From Candidatus Binatia bacterium (GTDB lineage: Bacteria > Desulfobacterota > Binatia > Bin18): 64,000 nt of DNA. Below are positions 8,665-17,332 of this stretch, piece after piece. The DNA is taken from NCBI GenBank assembly GCA_022826945.1, contig JAJDTY010000033.1, positions 1 through 64,000 of the forward strand, read 5' to 3'. Numbering within the stretch: the first letter of the stretch is position 1; each line of letters opens with the position of its first letter. The notes beneath the pieces are model-generated. The model was not told where the DNA came from and ran no database searches. It saw only the letters and a program-made list of their open reading frames with translations. The position numbers were made by a program, and so were the translations under genes.

Positions 8665-9801
8665 ATGCTGATTAAAATGACGAAGCGAGCAACCCAAGAC
8701 GAAGTTGCCGCTGTTGAAAAAAAGCTGCATGGCTGGGGCTATAAAACCGGCAAAATGGTTGGTGAGGAGATTACCCTGATCGGGGTGTATGGAGATATTA
8801 CCCGTCTACCGACTGGCGAAGTCCAAGAAATGGGCGGCGTGGAGAGTTTGATTCCCATCTCACGGGCGTATAAACGAGCAGCGCAAAAAGGCTCGCCCGG
8901 CAACCTCATTCATCACCGTGTCCGGATCGGTGAGGTCGAGGTTGGAGGCGACGAAATGACGATCATTGCCGGCCCGTGTTCGGTTGAGAGTGAAGCCCAG
9001 ATTATGGAAGCCGCCCGGATTGTCAAAGAAGCCGGAGGGAAAGTGCTGCGTGGCGGAGTAGTCAAATACCGCTCCAGCCCGTATAGCGGCTGGGAAGGGA
9101 TCGGGTCGAGCTCCGATGAGGCCCTGCGTAACGGACTCAATCTGATCGTCAAAGCCGGACGGGCATTCGAACTGCCGACTGTTGTTGAAGTTCTCGACCC
9201 AGGCGACGTGCCTCTCTATGAAGACCTAGGAGTGAACTGCTTCCAAATTGGTGAGCCCAATGCCAAAAATCAGGCATTGCTGAACCGCTTGCGTGATACA
9301 CCGCTGCCCATCATCCATAAACGTGGCAACTCTCTGGACATGGAAGCCTATCTCTTGTGGGTCGAGCGGGTGATGGCCCTGGGCAAGGAAAACATCATCC
9401 TGTGTGAGCGGGGAATCCTGAGCGCCAATAAATACACACGCAATACCCTGGACCTCGGTGGGGTGGCAGCCTTCCATTATCAATTGTCCTGTCTGCCGAT
9501 TGCCATAGACGCCTCGCACGGAACCGGTTTGCGCGATTTGGTGCATCCCATGACCCTGGCCGGTATTATGGCGGGTGCCTCAATTGTCCTGGTCGAATGC
9601 CATCCCAATCCGCTCATTGCCAAATCGGACGGTTTTCAGGGATTATTCCCTGAACAACTGAAGCACCTCGTCACCGCCTGCGAACAGGTCTGGGAGACAC
9701 GCCAACGCCTCGAACCCCTCTACGTGCCTAGTGCCTTACTCGAACGGGAGTACGAGACGCGGGTCGCCGAGGACAAGCGGCGTTTCTTTGGTGCACGGTA
9801 A
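8665..9801 (+). CDS. Divergent type I DAHP synthase-like protein
   Basis: A 378-residue protein of the AroA-beta/KDO8P-synthase family. Canonical members condense phosphoenolpyruvate with erythrose 4-phosphate to start the shikimate pathway. An N-terminal ferredoxin-like domain (~90 residues) precedes the TIM barrel. Retained motifs include AGPCSVES, K-Y-R-SSPYSGWEG, HKRG and ILCERGI. Changed motifs include the usual QIGARNMQN, here QIGEPNAKN, which loses the phosphate-binding Arg, and DPSH, here DASH. It may therefore use a different substrate or have lost activity. The frame is open from 8593, but the ATG at 8665 is chosen because GAGG precedes it and the protein then matches family starts. 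It is followed after 3 bp by the LD-carboxypeptidase gene. Confidence 0.75.
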   Translation: MLIKMTKRATQDEVAAVEKKLHGWGYKTGKMVGEEITLIGVYGDITRLPTGEVQEMGGVESLIPISRAYKRAAQKGSPGNLIHHRVRIGEVEVGGDEMTIIAGPCSVESEAQIMEAARIVKEAGGKVLRGGVVKYRSSPYSGWEGIGSSSDEALRNGLNLIVKAGRAFELPTVVEVLDPGDVPLYEDLGVNCFQIGEPNAKNQALLNRLRDTPLPIIHKRGNSLDMEAYLLWVERVMALGKENIILCERGILSANKYTRNTLDLGGVAAFHYQLSCLPIAIDASHGTGLRDLVHPMTLAGIMAGASIVLVECHPNPLIAKSDGFQGLFPEQLKHLVTACEQVWETRQRLEPLYVPSALLEREYETRVAEDKRRFFGAR

Positions 9802-9804
9802 CGG

Positions 9805-10722
9805 ATGGCCATACGCAAGCCGCCTCGGCTCAATCCAGGCGATCGGATCGGCATTGTCTCTCCCGCTGCTGCTGTCCAAGAAGACAAGCTGAAGCAGGGC
9901 TGTCTCGCGCTTCAACAGTGCGGATTTTCGGTCCAGGTTGGAGCCCAAGCACTCCAACGTGACCGATTCTTCGCGGGAACAGACCGAGTTCGGGCTGAGG
10001 AGTTGACCGTTATGTTCACGGACCCGAGTGTTCAGGCGGTCTTTTGCAGCCGGGCAGGCTATGGCTCCGGTCGGCTCCTGCCTCTGCTCGATTTTACGAT
10101 CTTTTCGCAACAGCTGAAAATTTTTGTCGGCTATAGCGATGTCACCCTGCTGCTGAATGCCTTTGTCCAAAGGGCCGGCTTAGTCTGCTTTCATGGGCCT
10201 CTTGTCGCCGGTGAGTTCGCCGAAGGCCTATCCGAACGCTCCCGCACGCATCTGTTCAATCTCCTGACTCGTGGTACAGGCGAGGCATCTCTACCCTTCC
10301 CGACGACCCTCCGAACCGGCGTTGCCGAGGGGCCGTTATTGGGCGGCTGTTTGTCCGTCCTTGTCGCAACATTGGGAACACCCTTTGCTTTTGATCCACG
10401 AGGCGCTATTCTATTCCTTGAAGATATTGGCGAAAAGCCGTATCGTATTGACAGAATGCTAGTCCAGCTCAAGCAGGGTGGTGTATTGGAGCATCTGGCA
10501 GGGGTTGTGTTTGGGGATATGCAAGGGTGTTGGGGAATGGAAGATGATCCGACCTTGCTCTTGTCTGTTATTGCTGACACATTTGCAGATTACTCCTATC
10601 CAGTTGGGTTTGGTCTGCCGGCCGGGCACGGTGGAGAGAATTTCGCCCTCCCGTTGGGCACCCGTGTTCGCCTCGATGCTGGGCAGCAACAGTTAGTATT
10701 CCTTGAATCTGCAGTAACATAA
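9805..10722 (+). CDS. ldcA: LD-carboxypeptidase, peptidase family S66
   Basis: Cytosolic serine peptidase that removes the terminal D-Ala from murein tetrapeptide released during wall turnover, giving the tripeptide that Mpl re-uses. The S66 layout is complete: GYGSGRLLP near 85-93, nucleophile Ser111 in VGYSDVT, Glu206 in LFLEDIGEKPYRIDRML, and His275 in PAGHGGENFALPLG. At 305 residues it has normal family length. Its ATG lies 3 bp after the preceding stop, and mpl follows two genes later, so the operon supports a recycling role. MccF-type self-immunity peptidases share this fold but are less likely in this context. Confidence 0.92.
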   Translation: MAIRKPPRLNPGDRIGIVSPAAAVQEDKLKQGCLALQQCGFSVQVGAQALQRDRFFAGTDRVRAEELTVMFTDPSVQAVFCSRAGYGSGRLLPLLDFTIFSQQLKIFVGYSDVTLLLNAFVQRAGLVCFHGPLVAGEFAEGLSERSRTHLFNLLTRGTGEASLPFPTTLRTGVAEGPLLGGCLSVLVATLGTPFAFDPRGAILFLEDIGEKPYRIDRMLVQLKQGGVLEHLAGVVFGDMQGCWGMEDDPTLLLSVIADTFADYSYPVGFGLPAGHGGENFALPLGTRVRLDAGQQQLVFLESAVT

Positions 10723-10737
10723 GCGGAGGGAGGGAAG

Positions 10738-11973
10738 ATGGACTTCTCGGCGGTGGATGTGGTGTTAGAAGAGGCGGTGCGAGATGGGACGTTTCCTGGA
10801 GCTGTCGTCTTAGTCAGGCAAGACGGAGAGGTCGTCTATCGCAAGGCGCATGGATATCGGAGCCTGGAGCCTGAGCGCACACCGCTCAGCGAAGACACGG
10901 TTTTTGATCTGGCTTCACTCACCAAGCCGCTGGCAACCACAGTGGCACTGATGCGCTTCGTGGCGGAAAAGAAAATCCGGCTCGATGACCGGATCAGCCG
11001 CTTTTTCCCAAACTTTGGGACGTGTGGTAAAACGGCGACGACCATACGGCAACTCCTCTCCCATTCCTCTGGGCTGCCCGCCTGGCGGCCATACTACGAA
11101 GAGCTCAGAGCGCAGAAACAGAAGGTCTCTCGGGTGGCGACGCTGGGCTCACAAAGCGCCAGGGATTATATCTATGCCCAAATCCAGCGCGAAAAGGCCG
11201 AATATGAACCGGGCTCGCGTGTGCTGTACAGCGACCTCGGCTTTATGCTGCTCGGCGCATTGATTGAAGATATGAGTGGCACGAGTCTTGACCAATACTG
11301 CTGGAATAAGATTTATCGTCCGCTCGGTCTGCAGGCGATTGGGTTTATTAATATCGAGACGCTGCGCCAGAAAAAATATGAGACGGCCACCGAGATGATC
11401 GCTCCGACCGAACGCTGCCCGTGGCGCGAACGTATCCTGTGCGGTGAGGTCCACGACGACAACGCCTGTGCCATGGGCGGAGTTGCCGGCCATGCTGGTC
11501 TCTTTGCGCCCATTGATGAGGTCGATCGACTGGTCAGTACTCTGGTGGAATGTCATGCTGGTGCCCATCCTTTTCTGCCCGCCGATGTCGTGCGCGACTT
11601 TTGGACAGTGAACACCGCAGTATCGGATTCGACCTGGGCCTGTGGATGGGACACACCCTCACCGCAGGGGTCAAGTGCTGGCGGATTTTTCTCGTCCCGC
11701 TCCATTGGTCATTTAGGCTTCACTGGAACCTCGGTGTGGATTGATCTGGAGCGGAATATCCACATTATTATGCTGAGCAACCGAGTCCATCCACGCCGGG
11801 ATAACGAAAAGATCACCGCCTTTCGGCCAATCCTGCACAATGCCGTCATGAAGACGTTGCTTGACGCTGGGAGACAGGAGACGAGTGAATCCACGCCTGA
11901 GGCAACAGGACATCCAGATACGCAAGACGAAGCAGTCCCAGGAGATTCCGGCGCCCTCCCGTTAGCTTCGTGA
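10738..11973 (+). CDS. Serine hydrolase of the class C beta-lactamase/esterase fold
   Basis: Penicillin-binding-protein-like hydrolase of 411 residues. The active-site triplets are S-L-T-K at 60-63, Y-S-D at 164-166 and H-L-G at 325-327. The YSD and HLG forms are common in S12 esterases and D-peptidases rather than in true AmpC enzymes. No signal peptide is visible at MDFSAVDVV, so it is probably cytoplasmic. Position between ldcA and mpl suggests it handles a murein-derived metabolite, which is an inference. A GGAGGGAGGGAAG ribosome site precedes the ATG. A Pro/Glu-rich tail of about 35 residues follows the domain. Confidence 0.85.
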   Translation: MDFSAVDVVLEEAVRDGTFPGAVVLVRQDGEVVYRKAHGYRSLEPERTPLSEDTVFDLASLTKPLATTVALMRFVAEKKIRLDDRISRFFPNFGTCGKTATTIRQLLSHSSGLPAWRPYYEELRAQKQKVSRVATLGSQSARDYIYAQIQREKAEYEPGSRVLYSDLGFMLLGALIEDMSGTSLDQYCWNKIYRPLGLQAIGFINIETLRQKKYETATEMIAPTERCPWRERILCGEVHDDNACAMGGVAGHAGLFAPIDEVDRLVSTLVECHAGAHPFLPADVVRDFWTVNTAVSDSTWACGWDTPSPQGSSAGGFFSSRSIGHLGFTGTSVWIDLERNIHIIMLSNRVHPRRDNEKITAFRPILHNAVMKTLLDAGRQETSESTPEATGHPDTQDEAVPGDSGALPLAS

Positions 11974-12011
11974 ATCGGAGGCTGAACACGGCTGCGTGAG
12001 CCGAGCCCGGT

Positions 12012-13448
12012 ATGCCGCATGTTACTGAACCGGACCTGGGGGGAATCCGTCACATCCATTGCATCGCTATAGCCGGCGTTGGCATGGCAACGCTAGCTGC
12101 CATGCTGAAAGAGCGTGGCTATCGGGTGACTGGCTCGGACCGGGAAATTTATCCCCCGATGAGCGATTTTCTCGCTCACGCCGACATCCCTGTTATCCAG
12201 GGCTATCAAGGGGAGAACCTGAGCCCCGCGCCAGACCTCGTCATCGTGGGGAATGCGGTCTCCCGTACGAATCCCGAAGTTGCGGTCTTATTGGACACGA
12301 ACATCCCCTATATCTCTTTCCCGCAGGCGGTCGGTTCCTTCTTTCTTGCGGATAAACGCCCGTTGGTTGTTGCTGGAACGCATGGCAAGACCACCTCAAC
12401 GGCGCTGTTGGCCTGGGTCTTAGGCCAGGCTGGCCGGTCGCCGGGTCTGCTGGTTGGGGGAATCAGTCGGAATTTTGGTCAGGGCTATTGTCTGGGCAGT
12501 GGTCAAGATTTCGTGATTGAGGGCGACGAGTACGACTCGGCCTTTTTTGACAAGGGCCCAAAATTCTTGCATTACCGCCCGCAGGCGGTTCTCCTGAACG
12601 CCGTTGAATTTGACCATGCCGATATTTATCGGGACCTTAACCAGGTTAAAGCCGCCTTTCGACGTCTACTTGAAATCCTCCCGTCTGGCGCTCCAATTGT
12701 TGCCTGTAATGATTTCCCAGAGGTGTTGAACGTCGTGCGGTCGACAGGAAAACCTTTTGTGACGTTCGGGTTAAACGAACAGGCGGACTGGCAGACGCGC
12801 GACATACGGGACGACGGTCGCCAACTGGTTTTTACGATTACCCAAGGCCAACATGACTGGGGACGGTTCACCTGTCCGCTGATGGGACGCATGAACGTGC
12901 GGAATGCCTTGGGGGTGAGTGCCTTGGCTGCAATGGTCGGCTTGTCCGCCCACGATGTTGCGCCCGGTATGGCCAGCTTTCTCGGGGTTGAGCGTCGCCA
13001 GGAGTTGGTTGGAGAAGCCAAAGGAATTACGATTATTGACGACTTTGCGCATCATCCCACTGCCGTCACTGTGGCGATCGAAGCCGTTCAACTGCGTTAT
13101 CCTGGGCGTCGGGTCTGGGCCGTCTTCGAGCCGCGCTCCAATACGTGTCGGAGAAAGATCTTTCAAAAACCCCTGACCGAAGCGCTTGGGCGTGCCGACC
13201 GGATCCTGCTCGGCCCAGTATTCACCAAGCCGCAAGACCCGCTTGTCGCCGCTGACCTGTTCGCACCGGCAGAACTCGTCGCCGACCTCCAAGCCCGTGG
13301 CAAATCTGCCTATGCCGGTCGCAGTGTGTCAGACCTTTGCGCTTGTCTTACTGAGGAGTGCCGGGTCGGTGATGTCGTGCTGGTGATGTCGAACGGCGCA
13401 TTTGGGGGGTTGCCACGCAAGCTCCTCGCGACGTTGCAAGACGGTTAA
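12012..13448 (+). CDS. mpl: UDP-MurNAc:L-Ala-gamma-D-Glu-mDAP ligase
   Basis: Mur-ligase family enzyme that joins recycled murein tripeptide to UDP-N-acetylmuramate in the cytoplasm. It has the N-terminal HCIAIAGVGM(A)TLA nucleotide fold, the ATP loop GTHGKTTS at 122-129, the VIEGDEYDSAFFDKGPKF segment specific for Mpl as against MurC, and DFAHHPTAV in the C-terminal domain. At 478 residues it is slightly longer than E. coli Mpl. It closes the operon behind ldcA. Its TAA overlaps the slt stop on the other strand by 3 bases. The start at 12012 is supported by family alignment; the ribosome site is weak. Confidence 0.92.
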   Translation: MPHVTEPDLGGIRHIHCIAIAGVGMATLAAMLKERGYRVTGSDREIYPPMSDFLAHADIPVIQGYQGENLSPAPDLVIVGNAVSRTNPEVAVLLDTNIPYISFPQAVGSFFLADKRPLVVAGTHGKTTSTALLAWVLGQAGRSPGLLVGGISRNFGQGYCLGSGQDFVIEGDEYDSAFFDKGPKFLHYRPQAVLLNAVEFDHADIYRDLNQVKAAFRRLLEILPSGAPIVACNDFPEVLNVVRSTGKPFVTFGLNEQADWQTRDIRDDGRQLVFTITQGQHDWGRFTCPLMGRMNVRNALGVSALAAMVGLSAHDVAPGMASFLGVERRQELVGEAKGITIIDDFAHHPTAVTVAIEAVQLRYPGRRVWAVFEPRSNTCRRKIFQKPLTEALGRADRILLGPVFTKPQDPLVAADLFAPAELVADLQARGKSAYAGRSVSDLCACLTEECRVGDVVLVMSNGAFGGLPRKLLATLQDG

Positions 13449-15625
13449 GGCAAGCGGATATCAGCGACCGTTGCTCCGTTCCCATACATCTGTATATAGG
13501 TTCGATAGTTACGCAGGACCAGCTTCACATAGCGGCGGGTCTCGCCGTAACTAATGTTCTCGATAAACTCATCCGGCTCCATCTCTCCAAATCGTGCGAG
13601 CCATTTGTCCGCCGCCTTTTCGCCGGCATTGTAGGCTCCTAAAGCTAAAATAAGGCTCCCCTGATAGCGATCCAAGAGCCCACGGAGATAGGTTGTCCCG
13701 AGGCGAATATTGAACGCCGGGTCGGTTAAAGCGCTTCCGCCGTTCAGCGGCAAGTCGGTGAGTCTAGCTGCGGTGGTGGGTAGTAGTTGCATCAGGCCAT
13801 AAGCGTTCGCTCGTGAGACTGCCGCGGCGTCAAACAGACTTTCCTGTCGAATGAGGGAAATAATGAGATAAGGATCAAGGCCATTTTTTTCGGCGTGTGT
13901 GAGAACGAGGTTCCAATAGGCTTGTGGGTAGAGATATGTCTGCCTGACTGCGCTATGCAGGTTCAGCCGCGGTAGCAATCGAAACACCGAGGTATAATCG
14001 TTGACGCGTCGATATTCGGAGATAAAGAATTTTGTCCAAGATGTTCCTCGTGGTGCGTGGTGGCGGACGAAGTCGAGCTCACGATGCGCCATATCCAAGA
14101 GTCCAAGGTCCACGAGGGTGGTGTAGCGCTGATAGTGTGCGTCCTGGATCGTAGAGAGGCGGGGGGCAGAGGAGGCTGGTGGAGGCTGGCGGGGGAGGGC
14201 CGATAGCGTCGTTCCCAGACGCCTTTCCGCCCACAGCGCATAATAGCCATGCGGGTAACGACGCAGGAGCCGTCGATACACAGCGTCCGCTTCCTCGGAT
14301 TGATCTAAGCGCCCGGTTGCACGCGCCTGCCAGTACAGGGCGCGTATGCCCTCGACGGTCCCGGGCACAGACCGCGCGAGTTTTTGAAATATCTCCTGCG
14401 CGGTTCGATATTCCCCTTGGCTATAGGCCATCCAGCCCTGGCGCCAGTGCGCTTCAAGGGCCAATGGCGTGCGAGAGAACTGCTGCCTGAGATATTGATA
14501 GGCCGAAGCGGCGTTGGCGTTGTCCTGCTTGGATTGAAAGATGCGTCCCATGGCATTCCACGCCTCTGCGGCCAGGTCGTGGCGCGGATACTCTTTAGTC
14601 AGCCGTTTGAAGAGTAACAGGGCCGCGTCATCCTCGTCTTGATTCCAGAAAAACCGTGCCCAGCGGTACAGGGCTTTGGGGGCAAATGCCGTATCTGGAT
14701 AGCGCTCGACAATCTCCTGCCACTGGGCGATGGCTGCCTCTCGTTGTCCCAGGTTTTTATAGAGCCCTGCGAGCAAGAGCAGGCCGGCCGGTCTCAGGCT
14801 ACTGGTGGAGAAACGGCTCTGAAACTGTTCGGCGAGGTTCCGTGCCGTTTCAACATCTTCCTCCTTCACCAACAACTTGGTCTCGTCGTACTGTGCCCGT
14901 GCCGTTTGGAGTGGAAAATCCTCCGGGTACTGCTCTCGAAGCGCGGCGACTCGGGCTTTGGCCGTTTCCCCGACTGCCGTTCGTGGTGCGCTTGCCCGCA
15001 GGGCTTGATAACGTTGATAGGCAAGCGCCCGCTTCCCCTGTTGCTCGTGGGTTTGGGCAATGAGGAGCGCGCATTGATGCCGAACTGTATCGGTCACCAG
15101 CGGAGCTTGCTGTGCCTGCTTGGCATAGGCCAGCGTGCGCTCCCATCGTTCTTCCGAAAAGGTGAGCTGGGCTAAGGCCAGGGCTGCGTCACTCCGCCAA
15201 ACGGTTGCCGGATACTCGTCCCAAAGCCGCTCAAAAACAGCGCGCGCTTCTACCGGACGGCTGGCTTTGAGATGGAGTTCCCCTAAAAAGTACAAGCTGT
15301 AATCGGCCAGCAGGGGCTCGTGTTGCTGCCCATGTTCAAAGGCTGTGCGCGCAGCCTCCCAGTCTTTGTCTTGAAACGCGTGGTAGCCGCGCAGAAAGAC
15401 GGAGGAGAGAGATGCGTCCGCGGAGGGGGAAACGTCTGCGGCTGGTGAATCAGGTTGCTGAGGCAAGCTTGGAGAGCTAAGCGGCGTTTCGTCAGCGTTG
15501 TCTTGGGACCAGACGAGAGCTGAACTGCCGATGAAACACAGCAGACAAAGAGAAAGAAAGCGAATACGGTGCTGCATACAGGGAAAAGAAAAACTACGTT
15601 TTGGGTAATAGGATGAATGCCGCAA
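13445..15625 (-). CDS. slt: Soluble lytic murein transglycosylase with TPR-like repeats
   Basis: Periplasmic GH23 enzyme that cleaves murein glycan strands to 1,6-anhydro-muropeptides, the substrates for recycling. A hydrophobic signal segment RFLSLCLLCFIGSSALVW sits near the N-terminus. A superhelical region of tandem helical repeats follows (about 90-500), with many A-x-x-x-Y/F and Y-P signatures. The catalytic domain near 575-700 has Glu595 in RQESLF, AYGLMQLLP and the NIRLGTTYL and ALGAYNAGE motifs. The TTG at 15625 has GGAG 5 bases upstream; an internal ATG at 15577 would give a more typical signal peptide but lacks a ribosome site. Facing the ldcA-mpl operon supports a joint murein-turnover theme. 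Confidence 0.92.
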   Translation of the reverse strand: MRHSSYYPKRSFSFPCMQHRIRFLSLCLLCFIGSSALVWSQDNADETPLSSPSLPQQPDSPAADVSPSADASLSSVFLRGYHAFQDKDWEAARTAFEHGQQHEPLLADYSLYFLGELHLKASRPVEARAVFERLWDEYPATVWRSDAALALAQLTFSEERWERTLAYAKQAQQAPLVTDTVRHQCALLIAQTHEQQGKRALAYQRYQALRASAPRTAVGETAKARVAALREQYPEDFPLQTARAQYDETKLLVKEEDVETARNLAEQFQSRFSTSSLRPAGLLLLAGLYKNLGQREAAIAQWQEIVERYPDTAFAPKALYRWARFFWNQDEDDAALLLFKRLTKEYPRHDLAAEAWNAMGRIFQSKQDNANAASAYQYLRQQFSRTPLALEAHWRQGWMAYSQGEYRTAQEIFQKLARSVPGTVEGIRALYWQARATGRLDQSEEADAVYRRLLRRYPHGYYALWAERRLGTTLSALPRQPPPASSAPRLSTIQDAHYQRYTTLVDLGLLDMAHRELDFVRHHAPRGTSWTKFFISEYRRVNDYTSVFRLLPRLNLHSAVRQTYLYPQAYWNLVLTHAEKNGLDPYLIISLIRQESLFDAAAVSRANAYGLMQLLPTTAARLTDLPLNGGSALTDPAFNIRLGTTYLRGLLDRYQGSLILALGAYNAGEKAADKWLARFGEMEPDEFIENISYGETRRYVKLVLRNYRTYIQMYGNGATVADIRLP

Positions 15626-15698
15626 TTGAGTCTCCGGCCATTTCCTATTAAGGTCAAATTCTTACAGAAAAATTGTCGCCAGGTAAGGGAGGTCGGCC

Positions 15699-16574
15699 AT
15701 GCAGATCGGGGTACTCGCTTTTTTAACCGAACAGTCCGGAGAGCCGGGGGCTATTGCCCTGGAGGCCGAGCGTCTCGGGTTTGAGTCGTTCTGGGTTGCC
15801 GAGCATCTCGTCATACCGACGCACTCCACGACCTATTATCCCCGTTCCCCGGATGGAAAAATACCCGAATTCTATGCGCATTTGATTGACCCGTTTGTGG
15901 CCTTGACAGCGGCCGCGCAGGCAACACGGACGATTCGTCTGGGAACGGGTATTTGCCTCTTGCCGGAACGGAACACCATTACGACTGCAAAGGCTGCGGC
16001 CAGTATTGATCTGTACTCGAACGGGCGGCTCCTCTTCGGGGTCGGAGCCGGTTGGCTCCCTGAGGAAGCCGAAATTATGGGCGTGCAGTTTCCCAAACGC
16101 TGGCAACATCTACGGGAATCGGTGGAAGCCCTCCGGGAGCTGTGGACCAAAGAGGAGGCCAGCTATGACGGCGAGTTTGTCCGCTTCCCATCGGTCAAAC
16201 TCTTTCCCAAGCCAGTCCAAAGGCCCACCCCGCCGATTTTTCTTGGTGCGCACGACCGACGCTATGCGCTCAAGCGGGTGGCTCGCTATGCCGATGGCTG
16301 GTGCCCTGGGGGACTCACGCCCGAGCAGGCCAGGGAAGACATTCCTGTTATCAAACAACTGGCCAGGGAGGTTGGTCGTAATCCTGAAGCGCTTGAATTC
16401 TCCGTTCTCCTGCTCTCTTCGCCCGAGGACGGCCTGGATGGCGATACGCTCAAACGCTACCAGGAAGCCGGCGTCACCCGGGTAATAATGGCTGCTGCTC
16501 AAGCGGCTTTCGGCAATGGCGTTGAAGCCGTTCAGCAACTCGCGCCTATTGTTGAGCGGGCTCAACACGTATAA
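15699..16574 (+). CDS. Luciferase-like (LLM) F420/flavin-dependent oxidoreductase
   Basis: A 291-residue TIM-barrel oxidoreductase of the bacterial luciferase superfamily. Family signatures are the GFESFWVAEH strand-loop, the RLGTGICLLPERNT segment, SNGRLLFGVGAGW and the late GGTPEQAR-like region. The pattern fits the group using reduced F420 or FMN; substrate unknown. AAGGGAGGTCGGCC precedes the ATG. It is divergent from slt across a 73-bp spacer that must hold both promoters. A second family member lies at 43466. F420 use would need F420 biosynthesis genes, not seen here. Confidence 0.88.
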   Translation: MQIGVLAFLTEQSGEPGAIALEAERLGFESFWVAEHLVIPTHSTTYYPRSPDGKIPEFYAHLIDPFVALTAAAQATRTIRLGTGICLLPERNTITTAKAAASIDLYSNGRLLFGVGAGWLPEEAEIMGVQFPKRWQHLRESVEALRELWTKEEASYDGEFVRFPSVKLFPKPVQRPTPPIFLGAHDRRYALKRVARYADGWCPGGLTPEQAREDIPVIKQLAREVGRNPEALEFSVLLLSSPEDGLDGDTLKRYQEAGVTRVIMAAAQAAFGNGVEAVQQLAPIVERAQHV

Positions 16575-16606
16575 GCATCAGCCCTCATGTGAGAGGAAAA
16601 GCGGTC

Positions 16607-17323
16607 ATGAAAATAGCACGCAATGTCGTCTGGACGGTGAGCCTGAGCTTCCTTGGTCTCGTAAGCTGTGGCTCTGTGAAATCAACAGTGTCATCTGTGT
16701 CAACCATCATTCCAGGTGTAGAGCCGAAAAAAGAAGAGCGGATCAAGGCAGGGGAGAAGCTGAATCTGAACGTCTCGCCACAAATGGCGCTTATGCTATT
16801 TCGGGACGTAGCGGAGGAAAATGGCTGGGAGGTCAGCGCCCTGGGGGACCAAAGAAATATCAATGGTGAGGTGACCGGGAAGTTTTTCCGCGTTGAGACG
16901 GTTCAGTTTGTCGGTGGGCGCAGGATCATGTCCGGGGTGTTCTTCAAAGACAAAGACGATGACGAGGCGTCCTATGTGACCATGGGCAAACCCGGACCCG
17001 AAGCCGCCTATGGCATTCCGACCGCCCTGGCTAGGCCACTGCTGGCATCTATTGCCGAATGGACGGGAGAGACGGACGAGACCTTTGAGACCGTAGAAGA
17101 CGAAACGGAATGGAGCCCTTTGGAAGAGGCCTTAGGCGAAGACTTTGAAGAGAGGGACGAAGCTGAATTGGAAGAGCAGGACGAATTTGAGGAAACGGAA
17201 TTCAGCGCCTTAGAGGAGGACCTGGACTCCGACCCTGCGGAAGACTACGCGCTAGAAGATGTCGAACTCAGTCCTGAAGAAGAGGAGATATTAGAAGAGA
17301 TAGAACTCGGCCCCATTGAGTAA
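16607..17323 (+). CDS. Lipoprotein with highly acidic C-terminal tail
   Basis: A 238-residue predicted lipoprotein. The signal peptide ends in the lipobox L-V-S-C with Cys21. A globular part (about 50-150) follows, then a tail of about 85 residues dominated by Glu and Asp with very few basic residues. The function is unknown. The globular part somewhat recalls outer-membrane assembly lipoproteins of the NlpB/BamC type, containing a membrane-proximal beta domain, but I cannot confirm that. The ATG at 16607 is preferred over an in-frame GTG at 16589 because GAGAGGA precedes it and the signal peptide then starts normally. It ends 9 bp before a convergent membrane-protein gene. Confidence 0.7.
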   Translation: MKIARNVVWTVSLSFLGLVSCGSVKSTVSSVSTIIPGVEPKKEERIKAGEKLNLNVSPQMALMLFRDVAEENGWEVSALGDQRNINGEVTGKFFRVETVQFVGGRRIMSGVFFKDKDDDEASYVTMGKPGPEAAYGIPTALARPLLASIAEWTGETDETFETVEDETEWSPLEEALGEDFEERDEAELEEQDEFEETEFSALEEDLDSDPAEDYALEDVELSPEEEEILEEIELGPIE

Positions 17324-17332
17324 GGCTTGTTG

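Noticed and set aside
7023..9801. P450 plus DAHP-synthase-like gene as a natural product cluster
   Set aside because: A likely terminator separates them and no scaffold-building enzyme is present; the second gene belongs to the murein operon.
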